This document shows, one piece after another, positions 7,564 to 16,879 of a DNA stretch of 33,606 bases. This stretch comes from a virus. Every line of letters starts with the position of its first letter. Within the stretch, counting starts at the first letter, position 1. The stretch covers positions 1-33,606 of the IMG/VR virus record IMGVR_UViG_3300037502_001028, one strand, 5' to 3'. Made by a program: the position numbers and the translations under genes. The notes under the pieces are model-generated. The model saw nothing but the letters and a program-made list of their open reading frames with translations. It did not search any database and was not told the DNA's origin.

Positions 7564-10500
7564 TTATCTCTCCCTCAGGAAGTTATAGAACAGAACATCA
7601 TAAACGCCCTTGGCGTTAGCATTTGTCAGAGCAATATCTCTTATCTGGTTGATAGTTGTCTCACGCAATACATCACGAGCGCGGATATCTACCTCAGACA
7701 TTGAGTTATAGACTGTATCTTTTTGAATCAAGTAGTCTTCATATAGCTTAATCATTTGGCTGATAGCGCTAGTTGCTTGATTCTGAACCTTGCCAGACAT
7801 AACAAGTTTCTTTAAGTCTTGATAAGCGTTCTCACGCTTTGGCTGATTAACTGCAGCCTCTGCAAAGTCTTGTATTAGCAACGGGCGAGTCTGTCTGAAC
7901 TCAGTAGACCAAGCGCTCCATACTTCATTGATACGCTTGCGCTCGCGGTCAGTTCTAGCCTTGGCCAACTCTGCCTCGTAACGGTCCTGCTCTTGATAGT
8001 AGAACTGTTTGTCACGTGCTACGAATACTTCCTTCAGATAATCTCCAACGAGTTTATTTTCGCGGTATCCGTTTTCTTTTAGGAACTCGTAAGCATCCCA
8101 GGTAAAGGTTCCAGCCTGTGGCATCAAGAATGCTGCACCTTCAGGGAACTCTTTGACCAAAGCCTCATTGTCTTGTACCCAGTTAGCTGCCGCATTGGAT
8201 GTCTTAACGCGGGCCTGGAATACTGGGTCAGACTCATTAAGGGTATACGGAACTTCATTCGGAAAGTACTTAACCCAGTCTGCCATAGCATTACCAACAG
8301 GGTCTGTGGTGTTGCTGTATTCATCAATTAACTTAGAGAATACCTGCTTGAAGTTAACGCGACCATTGTCACGTACCCACTCTGCCATATCGCTTTTCAG
8401 CGTTGTGGTTGGTGATGCAGGTGAAACGAATCCAAGTACGAATCTTGTAGTAAGAATACCTGAGATTGTGGCACGTAGTTTCTTCTGATACTCAGCCAAC
8501 TCACCAGGAGTTGCGGTAGCAGATGGAGTCTGTCCTGCAGCCTCTAAATAAGTTACTGCTTTACGGAAAGCTGATGCGTATTGGCTGTCGCGCTCATCTC
8601 TATCGACGGACGCTAGGAATCTATTGACGTGTCCTGGCAATACTGCCTGCCAGAAGTTCTGAGATTCACCGATTTCACCAAGAGCTAAACGCTCAGTTGC
8701 CTTGATTTCCTTAGCAATTCCGCTGACTAGAGGGATATTAGACTCTGTAAATAAACCAGCGGTATTGTAAATCAACTTCATACTGAGACCAGATAATGGA
8801 CCAGAGAATGTTGGTAACCATCCTTCAGGGTTAGCCGAAGGTGTAAGCATTCTGATGGATGAACCAAACTGCAATGGCATTGGTGCTACGAACTTGTCAC
8901 CAAGTCCGAATGCTCCAAGCATCTTGTTAACTGCTCCATATACCGGAGCCAAACCTGGGTAGATAAAGTAGGCATCACCTTGGTCATCTTTTTGTACATA
9001 ACCTGAGTGAGTTACGCCTTCATAAGTCAAGGCTAGTTTCTGTAATTGCTCTGGATTGTACTTAACTGTGCGATAAGCACGGCGGTAAGCATCCTCAGTA
9101 GCACGATAGAAACGTGCAAAGTTACGCATAGACCAAGCCATCTGGGTACGAACCGCAGGGTTATCTACGAATGCTAGCACTCGCTCTACCGCTAAATCAT
9201 TTGAAAGTTCAACTACCCGACGGGTTGCTTCTTCTTTACCTAGTACTCTAGTTAGGTCATCTAGGTAGCCTTGCATATCTTTGCGGATGCTAAAGGCTGC
9301 ATCTAGTACCAACTGGTCACGTGATAGACGTGCGTTGGCATCTCCCAACCAGTCCCATAGACGGTTATTTAGGTCAGAGATAATGTTATCTGACTGCTGT
9401 GCTGGGATAAAGCGTGGACCCTGGATAGAACGTGGTACATCTGCAGCAGTTCTAGGTAGCCAATCGCTCTTAAAATCTTTTAGATTGATAACTGCTTTAC
9501 CTGTATCATCTACAGTAACTAACTTGTTTAGCAAGTCATCATTGATAGAACCATCTGCTCTACCCATCAAAGCCTTCAAGTCGTCATACACAACACCAGC
9601 GTGGGCTGTAGATTTGTAGTTCTCATCCACATAACGGTCAAATCTATTCTTGTATTTAGGCAAGATATTGTTATCTAGATAGTTACTAAGCTCGTTAATA
9701 AAGCCCGTACGGTCATCGCGGTACTTATGTAGTAGCTTTAACCCTTCAGAACCAACCTCATCGTTTGACTTGGCTGCAATCTGGAATGCCCAGGCTAAGC
9801 GGCCCTCTTGGTCTAGCGGGTCAAGGCTAGCAAAGGAACCATACTGGCGGGTATACTCAACATCATCGAATGTAAAGTCAATAACTTTGCCATTCTTTCT
9901 GACGCTCTTGTTAATTCTAGAGAAGAAATCGTTACCTGCGTTGAAGTTATAGGCACCTTCAGATGCTGCTTTTAGTAGGTTTTCATAGTTGCCATACATA
10001 GCAAACTCGTAGGCATACTGGTCAAAATCGCTACCAAACTTGCCAATCTGTGCATCATTAAACTTATCGCGTAGCAATGCTTCAGCGAATACTTTACGCT
10101 TGGCTATGTCTTTTTCTGCAGCGGTAGTAAATACCTCATCGATGCTATCCCAGGTCTTTGTTGCTGCATTATAGCGCAGTTCTGAACCCTTATCAATCGC
10201 ATTAAAGCGAGCAACCAGGTTATCTACATCCTTGGATTTAGCATAGCGGTTAAACAAAGCAAAGTTAAGTTCTTCTGAACCCTGGATAGTCTTCTTTGCA
10301 ATCTTGCGGGCGCGTACTACATCTTTAGCTGAGCGAATAACACCCTTACCGTTGACTACATAGAACAGATAATCTTCAATAGCGTTACGAACTGGGAATC
10401 TTGGACCAGCAAGGGTACCTGTTACGAATACACCAACTGCATCATCTGCAGCTTTGCTGTATTGCAAACCCCAAGCCTTAGCAAGAAAGCCATCTCGTGC

Positions 10501-12324
10501 ACCAAACTTATCTAGTTGGTCTGGAGTAATGAAAGCAAGTCTGTCTTTTAGCTGATAGACATAAGCCGCTGAATCAACACCGTTGATACGTGATGGAATA
10601 ATGCCATCTGGGTGGTCAGCATCAAATATGCGGTTGGTATAAACAGCATCACGGCCTACAGAACCTAGAGTTTCTAGCAGTTTACGTCCACCAGGTGTAC
10701 CGCGTAGTCCGCGAAGTTCACCTACTGCTGACTGCAGGCCAATAAACATCTCGCGACGCTGGGCAACGTTACCAGTTTTGTAAGCGTCACCTAAAATCTT
10801 TGAAGCATAACGTCCATAAACTAGGCGAGCGTACTGTTCAAACGCTCTAGCCGACTTCTCGTTGGCGAAATCGCCAAGAAGACCCATATCTGGAATCAAA
10901 GCAAACTTACGAGTGAAGTTATCTAGGCGGTTATTAGCCCAAGCAATAGAAAACTTCTTGAATTTCTCTGCGCCTTGGATACGTTCTGCAGTTTTAGCAC
11001 CGGCGGTAATAGCATCTACACCTTCGCCGCCCATAATTGAGCGACGTGCTGCCTCTAATGAGGTAATACCCTTGTAATCAGCTTCATCAAATACGATGTT
11101 ACGCAAGAATGTAGCGGAATCTTCATTAAGGTTGAATGTTCTACCTGCTGCAGTAAGAGAATCGATACGCTTTTTACGTAGCGGGCTTAGAATTGGCATA
11201 ACCTTGGTGGTCCAACCAGGCTGTCCGTAGAAAAGCGGAGTAACTCTTTCTGGAACCTGCAAGAAAGCCTTAGCTGTATCTATATCAATCTTGCCACCGA
11301 AGTCAGAATCAGCAAACTTGATAAGCTCTGTATCTACTCCATTGTCAACAAATGATGGATTTAGTCTACGTAGTTTAGTTGTAGCTACAGCCACACCTTC
11401 TGCGCTGCCTGAGGTGCGAGCCTTACGTAGTTCATCGGTAGTCTTAGCAAACTCATCCCAAAATCTAACAATGCCTGCATTTTGAAATGCAAAATCTACT
11501 TTTTCTGCAGAGCCTATGGTCTTATCTAAAGCGTACTTGCCAGCAAGATAACCTTTACGTGCTTTACCAAGTAATAGTGTTGGGTCTAGGAATACACGAA
11601 AAGCTGCATCTACAGTACCTGAAATCCAAGTATAGAGTTTACCTTTTTCTAAATCTTCAGGAAGTAGCAAGTTAGCAACATCGCGGCCTGCAGAGTACTT
11701 AGCAGCATTTACTTTGGCTACTGCTTCTTGAGTAAGTGCATCTCCGCCATCTTGTGCCGCTGCTGCTGCAAGTGCTTTTTGATTCTCATTTTGAGCAGTT
11801 GCAATAATCTTATCTGGTGCAAGCCCTGCAGCAATTTGCTGCGCTACCCAGGTACGGTCTGCACCATACTGCTGTGTAACCTTTTCAATACGGCCTGGGT
11901 TAAATACCATCTCGCCGTTAGCACCGCTACGTCGCCAAGCATCTGCAATGTTAAGTTGCTCTTGAGTTGCAATAGTACCTGCACGATAAACGCGGGTCAC
12001 TTGGTCAGATGCCCAACCAGCGGCCTTGAATACAGCCTTGATAGGTTCTACAACTGGACGAGAAATAATATAAGCGGCTTGTCCGATAACTCCACGATTT
12101 GGATTTGAGTCATCTGCTTGACCGAAGTATGCGGCCATAGCCTTTTGTTGTTCAGGTGTTAACTGATTAAACTCAGATTGGGCAACGTTGACAGGCATAT
12201 TGCTTAGACGGGTATGGGTTGAGTACATACCGGTAAGCGCTTTGACAGTCTCCATCTGAGATGGATTCAGGTTAGCTTTTTTGGCAGCCTGATAAACGTT
12301 TCCTTTATCTAGGTCTTGAGCCAT
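7564..12324 (-). CDS. Giant virion protein (candidate internal/ejection protein), 1586 aa
   Basis: By far the largest gene here, about 14% of the window. The protein is soluble and mainly helical, with Ala/Lys/Asp/Tyr-rich text throughout and several amphipathic or weakly hydrophobic stretches (residues about 75-110, VIGQAAYIISRPVVEPIKAV, and around 235-255). I see no lysozyme, protease, polymerase or Walker motif. Near residue 1120 is a MAWSMRNFARFYRATEDAYR stretch with many aromatics that may be a conserved core. Its size and place, downstream of portal and small head genes, recall T7 gp16 or N4-type ejected proteins, but the position between portal and scaffold differs from T7. Its start overlaps the TAA of the 133-aa gene by one base (TAATG). 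A tape measure is the alternative. Confidence 0.65.
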   Translation of the reverse strand: MAQDLDKGNVYQAAKKANLNPSQMETVKALTGMYSTHTRLSNMPVNVAQSEFNQLTPEQQKAMAAYFGQADDSNPNRGVIGQAAYIISRPVVEPIKAVFKAAGWASDQVTRVYRAGTIATQEQLNIADAWRRSGANGEMVFNPGRIEKVTQQYGADRTWVAQQIAAGLAPDKIIATAQNENQKALAAAAAQDGGDALTQEAVAKVNAAKYSAGRDVANLLLPEDLEKGKLYTWISGTVDAAFRVFLDPTLLLGKARKGYLAGKYALDKTIGSAEKVDFAFQNAGIVRFWDEFAKTTDELRKARTSGSAEGVAVATTKLRRLNPSFVDNGVDTELIKFADSDFGGKIDIDTAKAFLQVPERVTPLFYGQPGWTTKVMPILSPLRKKRIDSLTAAGRTFNLNEDSATFLRNIVFDEADYKGITSLEAARRSIMGGEGVDAITAGAKTAERIQGAEKFKKFSIAWANNRLDNFTRKFALIPDMGLLGDFANEKSARAFEQYARLVYGRYASKILGDAYKTGNVAQRREMFIGLQSAVGELRGLRGTPGGRKLLETLGSVGRDAVYTNRIFDADHPDGIIPSRINGVDSAAYVYQLKDRLAFITPDQLDKFGARDGFLAKAWGLQYSKAADDAVGVFVTGTLAGPRFPVRNAIEDYLFYVVNGKGVIRSAKDVVRARKIAKKTIQGSEELNFALFNRYAKSKDVDNLVARFNAIDKGSELRYNAATKTWDSIDEVFTTAAEKDIAKRKVFAEALLRDKFNDAQIGKFGSDFDQYAYEFAMYGNYENLLKAASEGAYNFNAGNDFFSRINKSVRKNGKVIDFTFDDVEYTRQYGSFASLDPLDQEGRLAWAFQIAAKSNDEVGSEGLKLLHKYRDDRTGFINELSNYLDNNILPKYKNRFDRYVDENYKSTAHAGVVYDDLKALMGRADGSINDDLLNKLVTVDDTGKAVINLKDFKSDWLPRTAADVPRSIQGPRFIPAQQSDNIISDLNNRLWDWLGDANARLSRDQLVLDAAFSIRKDMQGYLDDLTRVLGKEEATRRVVELSNDLAVERVLAFVDNPAVRTQMAWSMRNFARFYRATEDAYRRAYRTVKYNPEQLQKLALTYEGVTHSGYVQKDDQGDAYFIYPGLAPVYGAVNKMLGAFGLGDKFVAPMPLQFGSSIRMLTPSANPEGWLPTFSGPLSGLSMKLIYNTAGLFTESNIPLVSGIAKEIKATERLALGEIGESQNFWQAVLPGHVNRFLASVDRDERDSQYASAFRKAVTYLEAAGQTPSATATPGELAEYQKKLRATISGILTTRFVLGFVSPASPTTTLKSDMAEWVRDNGRVNFKQVFSKLIDEYSNTTDPVGNAMADWVKYFPNEVPYTLNESDPVFQARVKTSNAAANWVQDNEALVKEFPEGAAFLMPQAGTFTWDAYEFLKENGYRENKLVGDYLKEVFVARDKQFYYQEQDRYEAELAKARTDRERKRINEVWSAWSTEFRQTRPLLIQDFAEAAVNQPKRENAYQDLKKLVMSGKVQNQATSAISQMIKLYEDYLIQKDTVYNSMSEVDIRARDVLRETTINQIRDIALTNANAKGVYDVLFYNFLRER

Positions 12325-12725
12325 TACAATCCTCTAGCTACTGCTTGTTCGTATAGCGCTGCGATTTCTCCGTTAGTGTCATAAGGAAGCATCTGTCCAA
12401 GAACTGCAGATAGTGATTCTGGACGTTGCATAGCACCTAATACTTCTGGTCCTGGACCATCACCTAGTGGGATACCTGATGTGATTGGTTCATCTGGACG
12501 TTGTGATGGTGCAAACAATGGCGTGATAGGAGCGCGTGATGCAGCGTCGCGTACTTCTGCTGCTGGCATACCACGTACATCTGCAGTCTTAGCCAATGGT
12601 GCACCTGATTTAATAGCCTGTGTTTCCTGTCCTTCGCCATAGGCGATAGAACCAAGTTGCAATCCGTCAGTTCTAGCGGAGAACTTTCCAGGACCTGATG
12701 CTCCAGCGAGTGGACCTCTAGCCAT
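12324..12725 (-). CDS. Small Gly/Ala/Pro-rich head-region protein, 133 aa
   Basis: The first 100 residues are low-complexity and probably disordered (MARGPLAGASGPGKFSARTD, then Pro-rich text), with a short helical end (GEIAALYEQAVARGL). Proteins starting MARGPLAG...GPGKFS near the portal gene occur in other phages as I recall, with no assigned role. The start overlaps the preceding gene by 8 bases and the stop overlaps the giant gene. Head-portal accessory or adaptor to the giant virion protein is possible, unproven. Confidence 0.6.
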   Translation of the reverse strand: MARGPLAGASGPGKFSARTDGLQLGSIAYGEGQETQAIKSGAPLAKTADVRGMPAAEVRDAASRAPITPLFAPSQRPDEPITSGIPLGDGPGPEVLGAMQRPESLSAVLGQMLPYDTNGEIAALYEQAVARGL

Positions 12726-12936
12726 TGTTGTCCTCCATCTTCTCTAAATCTTGTGAAAACTCTTCCCAAGCCTTGCTGACTTGAGTTTTTCTAATTGCGT
12801 TATATGTTGCTAAATCTAAAAGTTCTTCAGCGAGTATATGAAATGCGCTTACTAAGTTATGAAAAAATCCTGCTAATACTACTAATGCGTCAGCGAGACG
12901 GATAGAGCGTGGAACGTATTCTGGGTCTTGTTTCAC
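12718..12936 (-). CDS. Small hydrophobic-centre protein near portal, 72 aa
   Basis: The GTG start at 12936 is preceded by GAGAGGA six bases away. Residues 12-45 are hydrophobic and helical (LADALVVLAGFFHNLVSAFH), then LATYNAIRKTQVSKAWEEFS and an acidic end. The hydrophobic part could be one membrane helix or a buried helix pair; His and Glu residues inside it favour a soluble helix. Similar 'FhnlvsaF...elldla' small proteins occur beside portal genes of other actinophages as I recall. Function unknown. Confidence 0.55.
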   Translation of the reverse strand: MKQDPEYVPRSIRLADALVVLAGFFHNLVSAFHILAEELLDLATYNAIRKTQVSKAWEEFSQDLEKMEDNNG

Positions 12937-12961
12937 ACTCTATCCTCTCGGTTAAGATTAA

Positions 12962-13096
12962 CTAAGCCTTCTTGCCCTTACGTCCGGCAGGGGCATATCC
13001 GAACTTCACTTCGCCGCCTTTTGGCTTTGATGTGTCCTTCTTACCTTCTGTTGGCTTCTGCATTGGAGCAGCAGCACGTCCACCTTTTTTATTCAT
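12962..13096 (-). CDS. Small basic protein between portal and head accessory genes, 44 aa
   Basis: Read by hand. The ATG at 13096-13094 has a near-perfect ribosome binding site, GGAGGTG, six bases upstream, which makes it one of the best initiation sites in the window. The product is MNKKGGRAAAPMQKPTEGKK followed by a Lys/Gly-rich stretch, FGYAPAGRKGKKA at the end. It is disordered and strongly positive, so DNA or capsid-interior binding is possible. It lies 22 bases after the portal stop. Confidence 0.6.
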   Translation of the reverse strand: MNKKGGRAAAPMQKPTEGKKDTSKPKGGEVKFGYAPAGRKGKKA

Positions 13097-13118
13097 TTAG
13101 CACCTCCTTCGGGTATGC

Positions 13119-14858
13119 TCAACCTGCGATTTGTGCGAGCAATGTTGCAATATCGGGACGAGCGCCAGCAGCAGGGGCCGCACCAGCCATCATTTCTGGA
13201 CTAGGCTGCGAGGCAGGGACTGGGGCCATACCTGCTGCTGGAACTTGACCGCCCATCATTTCTGCTGGGACATTTTCTGGTTCTTCTGGTTTGAAAACTT
13301 CTTCAACAATAGTTTCAATCTGCTTACCCTTTTGACGGCCCTTAATGACCTCCGCGATTCGGGAAACAATCTGAGAAGGGTCTTGGCCTTGTGCTGCCAA
13401 TGCTGGTATGGCTTGAGCGTACTGAGCAACAGCAACGCGCAAAGAATCACGCATCTCTTCAATATCAACACGTTGTTCTTCTTGTGTAACATTTAGCTCC
13501 ATCGGAATTTCACGACGTACATAATCACGTGATACAAGTTTGTCGCTACGCATCTGTAGTAATGCAATGATGGCACGGTTAGGGTCCATACCGGACATAA
13601 TTCCGTAGCGTACATCTACGCCATACTCTCCACCAATAGCTTTAGATGGAACGTACTTCATTGAAAACGGTGTGCCATCTTCAGAGCCGCGAATCTCTTT
13701 GGTCATAGAACCAAAAATTTTCTCGTCTACTTCAAATGATAGTGCAACCAAATCTGTAAATAGTCTTGCAAACTGTGCTTGTGCTGCACGAATCTGTGTA
13801 TCAAATCCAGCCTGTAGAGCTTGTACGCCACGTCCTGTAACAACGGAAGCATCTAGGTTACCGCTGCGTACTTCTGGATAGCGAGCGCCGAGACGTAGTT
13901 CTCGCTCTAGAACTGAAGATTCTGTAAATACTCCAGGAGGTAGTTCTAGCGGTACACGACGAATTGCTTGGGGATTAGCGCTTCGCATAATCGAATCAGG
14001 GCCAAGTGCGAGTTCTTGGACATCCTGCGGAATAGCAATCGGTGCTTGAATTGACTTTTCGGCTGCTTGAATTTGCAACACAGCGAAACGTGCACGTGCT
14101 AGTTGTACCGCTAGAATATCATCAAACTGTCCACGTGCTTCACCATCTAGGGATGCACGTACTGCAACAGATGCTAAACACTTTCCAATAGGATTTGGAA
14201 TGTTTGCTAGTACTAGGTTCTGTCGCTCAGGTAGGAAAATTAAATCTTGGTCTTTGTCGTGGTAGCGAACTAGAGAAACAAAAGGAGAGTTGTTGATGTA
14301 AGCGTTGCCACCTAGAATCTGCTTTGCGAACTCTGGGTATTGGGCCGCGATACTTTCCGCATCAGATTGAACAACCTGAGTGATTGAGATGGTACGGCCG
14401 AATCTGTCAATCTCCGGATAAACACCAAACGGATTAAGTAGACGAATACGCGGATTGTTAGTTTCATAATCCATCTCCACAATGGCTGGCAACATACCGT
14501 AGGTGTTAAACCAGTCAGCACCGGAGTACATCTGAATCTGTAGTTCTGAGGATGCTACGTAGTAGTTAGCAATACGTGTTCTTGTATCTGCTTGCTTTCT
14601 AGCAGTATCAGAAACCATATTAGTTGCTGAGCACTCAAAGGCCGGAAGGGGTGCCATAGCCTCAGCCAAGTCACGTGCTGCTACATCAATGAAGTTAGCA
14701 ACGAGTGGCTTTGGATAATCCTCTGAGAACATAGCAGGATAGACCTTGGAGATATCTCCTTGGCGTACAGATAGCACGTCACGCATACGCTGGTCGCGCT
14801 TAGCGTAACGAGTCTGAAGGCGAGTAACCTTCGCTATGACCTCTTTGGATGTTAACAC
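13119..14858 (-). CDS. Portal protein
   Basis: 579 residues, a usual portal length. The N-terminal part (RLQTRYAKRDQRMRDVLSVR, then KPLVANFIDVAARDLAEAMA) and the central LLNPFGVYPEIDRFG region have the look of SPP1/P22-like portal proteins, and the long helical stretch at about 330-380 (ARYPEVRSGNLDASVVTGRG, ALQAGFDTQIRAAQAQFARL) matches the stem/wing region. The C-terminal 60 residues are Pro/Ala/Gly/Gln-rich and flexible. It starts with GTG at 14858 behind a weak ribosome site. Its place two genes after the terminase supports the call. Confidence 0.85.
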   Translation of the reverse strand: MLTSKEVIAKVTRLQTRYAKRDQRMRDVLSVRQGDISKVYPAMFSEDYPKPLVANFIDVAARDLAEAMAPLPAFECSATNMVSDTARKQADTRTRIANYYVASSELQIQMYSGADWFNTYGMLPAIVEMDYETNNPRIRLLNPFGVYPEIDRFGRTISITQVVQSDAESIAAQYPEFAKQILGGNAYINNSPFVSLVRYHDKDQDLIFLPERQNLVLANIPNPIGKCLASVAVRASLDGEARGQFDDILAVQLARARFAVLQIQAAEKSIQAPIAIPQDVQELALGPDSIMRSANPQAIRRVPLELPPGVFTESSVLERELRLGARYPEVRSGNLDASVVTGRGVQALQAGFDTQIRAAQAQFARLFTDLVALSFEVDEKIFGSMTKEIRGSEDGTPFSMKYVPSKAIGGEYGVDVRYGIMSGMDPNRAIIALLQMRSDKLVSRDYVRREIPMELNVTQEEQRVDIEEMRDSLRVAVAQYAQAIPALAAQGQDPSQIVSRIAEVIKGRQKGKQIETIVEEVFKPEEPENVPAEMMGGQVPAAGMAPVPASQPSPEMMAGAAPAAGARPDIATLLAQIAG

Positions 14859-14864
14859 TTTTAC

Positions 14865-15020
14865 CTACTTCTTTTTGTTGTTGACCTTAATGACTGGCTT
14901 GCCCTTTGACTTGCCTGTCTTAATGTCTGTGTCGCCAGGATATTTAATGTTCTTTGAAGGCAGCTTCTTGCCTTTTGAAATTGCTGCGTCTAGTGCATTC
15001 ATTTTCTTTTTTGCTGGCAT
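14865..15020 (-). CDS. Small Lys-rich basic protein between terminase and portal, 51 aa
   Basis: Read by hand from the ATG at 15020-15018, which overlaps the TAA of the terminase (TAATG). The product begins MPAKKKMNALDAAISKGKKL, has a central LPSKNIKYPGDTDIKTGK part and ends in NNKKK. It is strongly basic and probably disordered. No family recognised. Its fixed place between terminase and portal and its coupling to the terminase suggest a packaging or head-assembly helper; inference only. Confidence 0.6.
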   Translation of the reverse strand: MPAKKKMNALDAAISKGKKLPSKNIKYPGDTDIKTGKSKGKPVIKVNNKKK

Positions 15021-16879
15021 TAGATGAACTGCCTCTCTTGTTCGGCTAGTAAGCTGTCTAGGTTGACAACTATGCGTTTGTTCTTTTCTGATTTAGAAAG
15101 GAATGGATTATTCATATGGTGTTTCTGATGTATTCCTGTATTGAGCCACTCACGTGCTCTAATCTCACAGAACCACAGGGCCATCACCATATCGGTCTTA
15201 CCCTTAGTGGTTGGTGACCAGGTAATAAGTTGTTCTATTAAAGACTTAATGTTTTCGGTTTGGTCCGAGGGCAGGTGAATCAAATTATCACGGTGGTGTT
15301 TGCCATCGGCCTGCTTAGTACCAAAGAGGGTGGACATAGATGCCACACCAAAGCCTGAGTCCCACTTATTGTTACCGGTGTGGTGCTCTCTTAGAATAAC
15401 TCCCTTAGTTGCAAGGAACTGTCTAATTCCTTCATCTTGGGTAAGGAAGGACTGAAAAGCATTACGCTCGACAATCCATTCTCCTGGAGTGTAAAGATTA
15501 GTCCAATCGGTAATGAGTTGACGAATTTGCGCAGGCGTAGGACGCGATATTTTAATAGCATCCAGAATAAACCTTTTATGAGAAACCCTATCAACTGCGT
15601 AACATACCGCTGCTGTGTCTCCGACCATCGCTGGGTCGAGACCACAGACGATACTGAAACCGTTGAGGTCCTTGGGGTGACCAGGATTGCCAGGTACCAG
15701 ACGTCCTGCTTTTCGCATTCCATCAATAGAACCTCTCACACATACTGGGTCGAATATGGCATCATCAGAAACATCTTGCTGTTGATAAACCAAGGCCCAG
15801 GTTTGAGCATCCATAGCTTGGCGCTCATTAAACAAGTGGGGTCCGTGCCAGCGGGGGTATAATCCATCTTCAGTTAAATCTGATTCGGACTGTCCATCAA
15901 ATGGGGCATCGGAGTAAGGCCAGAGCGTAACCCACTTACTTGGGTCATCATTTGTCTCTAGCAGGGCTGGCATAGCCATATATGTCCAAGGGACTTGCCC
16001 ACCAGGGTATCTATCTGGGTTACGCAGTTCTTTGTATAAATCAACAGAGGCTACACGGGTACCGATGACTACTAGCTTGCCGGTAGGGTTAAGACGGCTT
16101 CGCACATCTTGGGTAAGCCATCTGATTTGCTTTTCAAACTCGTTGGCATTCTTTAAGGTAACAGCGTCATCGACGATAATCATATCAGCGCGTTTACCGT
16201 ATATCTGACCGCCGATACCAACGGCCTCAATGTTTGGGTCTTTCTCAGATGTCTCACGGAGTTCATCTCCGAAGACTACGCGGGTGGCCTGCCAGGAGGC
16301 AGACTTGGAGTTAAAGCCAACACCGGCAGCATAGGCTTGATGTAGGTTCTCATACATCGGGTGGGTAAGGCGCTGCTTGATAGCGTATAGAAAGTCTGCG
16401 GCTAGCTGCTGAGTCTGAGAGACTATCAGGACTCTAAAGTTAGGGTTGGTGGCTACCTTCCAGGTTACATAGTCAACGGTGATGGTAATTGACTTGGCGT
16501 GGTTAGGAGGGATGTTGATAAGTATGCGGTTGTTGTTTAGACCCTTTTCATACTTCATAGCCGGATGTAGCCAGGAGGGGTCACGCCCCTCGATAACATC
16601 CACCAGGTTCTGCTGATGGGCAAAGGTGCGGGAGTGTAGGAAGCGCTGTCGGAAGGCCGCGAAGTCTAAGTCGTGGACATCGGCTTCTGCATAGTTCTTA
16701 GTTTTTAACCCTAGACGGGTTCTGTCCATCTTGTCAGCAAAAGCTCTATCAGTCCTACGGTAATGTTCATATGATTTATAACTACGCCCCGCAGAAGCGA
16801 CAGCCTGTTCTACAGTCATTCCTTCAGCTACTGCTGCAAGGATGACTCGTTTAGCTATATCGCTACTTTTTTCAGACAC
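15020..16879 (-). CDS. terL: Large terminase subunit (ATPase and nuclease) with N-terminal HTH-like extension
   Basis: 619 residues. The ATPase domain has a Walker A-like PPNHAKS at 124-130 (typical PPxHgKS of this family), followed by LIVSQ, and Walker B ADMIIVDDAV at 231-240. The C-terminal RNase H-like nuclease shows GLDPAMVGDTA around 413-423 (catalytic Asp 415) and WIVERNAFQ near 468-476. Residues 1-60 (AVAEGMTVEQAVASAGRSYK, then YEHYRRTDRAFADKM) read like the helix-turn-helix of small terminase subunits, and no separate small subunit gene is seen nearby. It starts at GTG 16879 with GAGG seven bases upstream. The upstream HNH gene overlaps it by 25 bases. Confidence 0.93.
   Translation of the reverse strand: MSEKSSDIAKRVILAAVAEGMTVEQAVASAGRSYKSYEHYRRTDRAFADKMDRTRLGLKTKNYAEADVHDLDFAAFRQRFLHSRTFAHQQNLVDVIEGRDPSWLHPAMKYEKGLNNNRILINIPPNHAKSITITVDYVTWKVATNPNFRVLIVSQTQQLAADFLYAIKQRLTHPMYENLHQAYAAGVGFNSKSASWQATRVVFGDELRETSEKDPNIEAVGIGGQIYGKRADMIIVDDAVTLKNANEFEKQIRWLTQDVRSRLNPTGKLVVIGTRVASVDLYKELRNPDRYPGGQVPWTYMAMPALLETNDDPSKWVTLWPYSDAPFDGQSESDLTEDGLYPRWHGPHLFNERQAMDAQTWALVYQQQDVSDDAIFDPVCVRGSIDGMRKAGRLVPGNPGHPKDLNGFSIVCGLDPAMVGDTAAVCYAVDRVSHKRFILDAIKISRPTPAQIRQLITDWTNLYTPGEWIVERNAFQSFLTQDEGIRQFLATKGVILREHHTGNNKWDSGFGVASMSTLFGTKQADGKHHRDNLIHLPSDQTENIKSLIEQLITWSPTTKGKTDMVMALWFCEIRAREWLNTGIHQKHHMNNPFLSKSEKNKRIVVNLDSLLAEQERQFI

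Noticed and set aside
11728-12108. 126-aa Cys-rich rightward frame antisense to the giant virion gene
   Set aside because: The Cys content comes from antisense Ala codons; no ribosome site or family match.
12464-12769. 101-aa leftward frame overlapping the Gly/Ala-rich head protein
   Set aside because: His/Gln-rich out-of-frame reading of the neighbour gene, a common artefact here.
15437-15862. 141-aa rightward frame inside the terminase
   Set aside because: Antisense to a conserved enzyme; no start signals and no recognisable domain.
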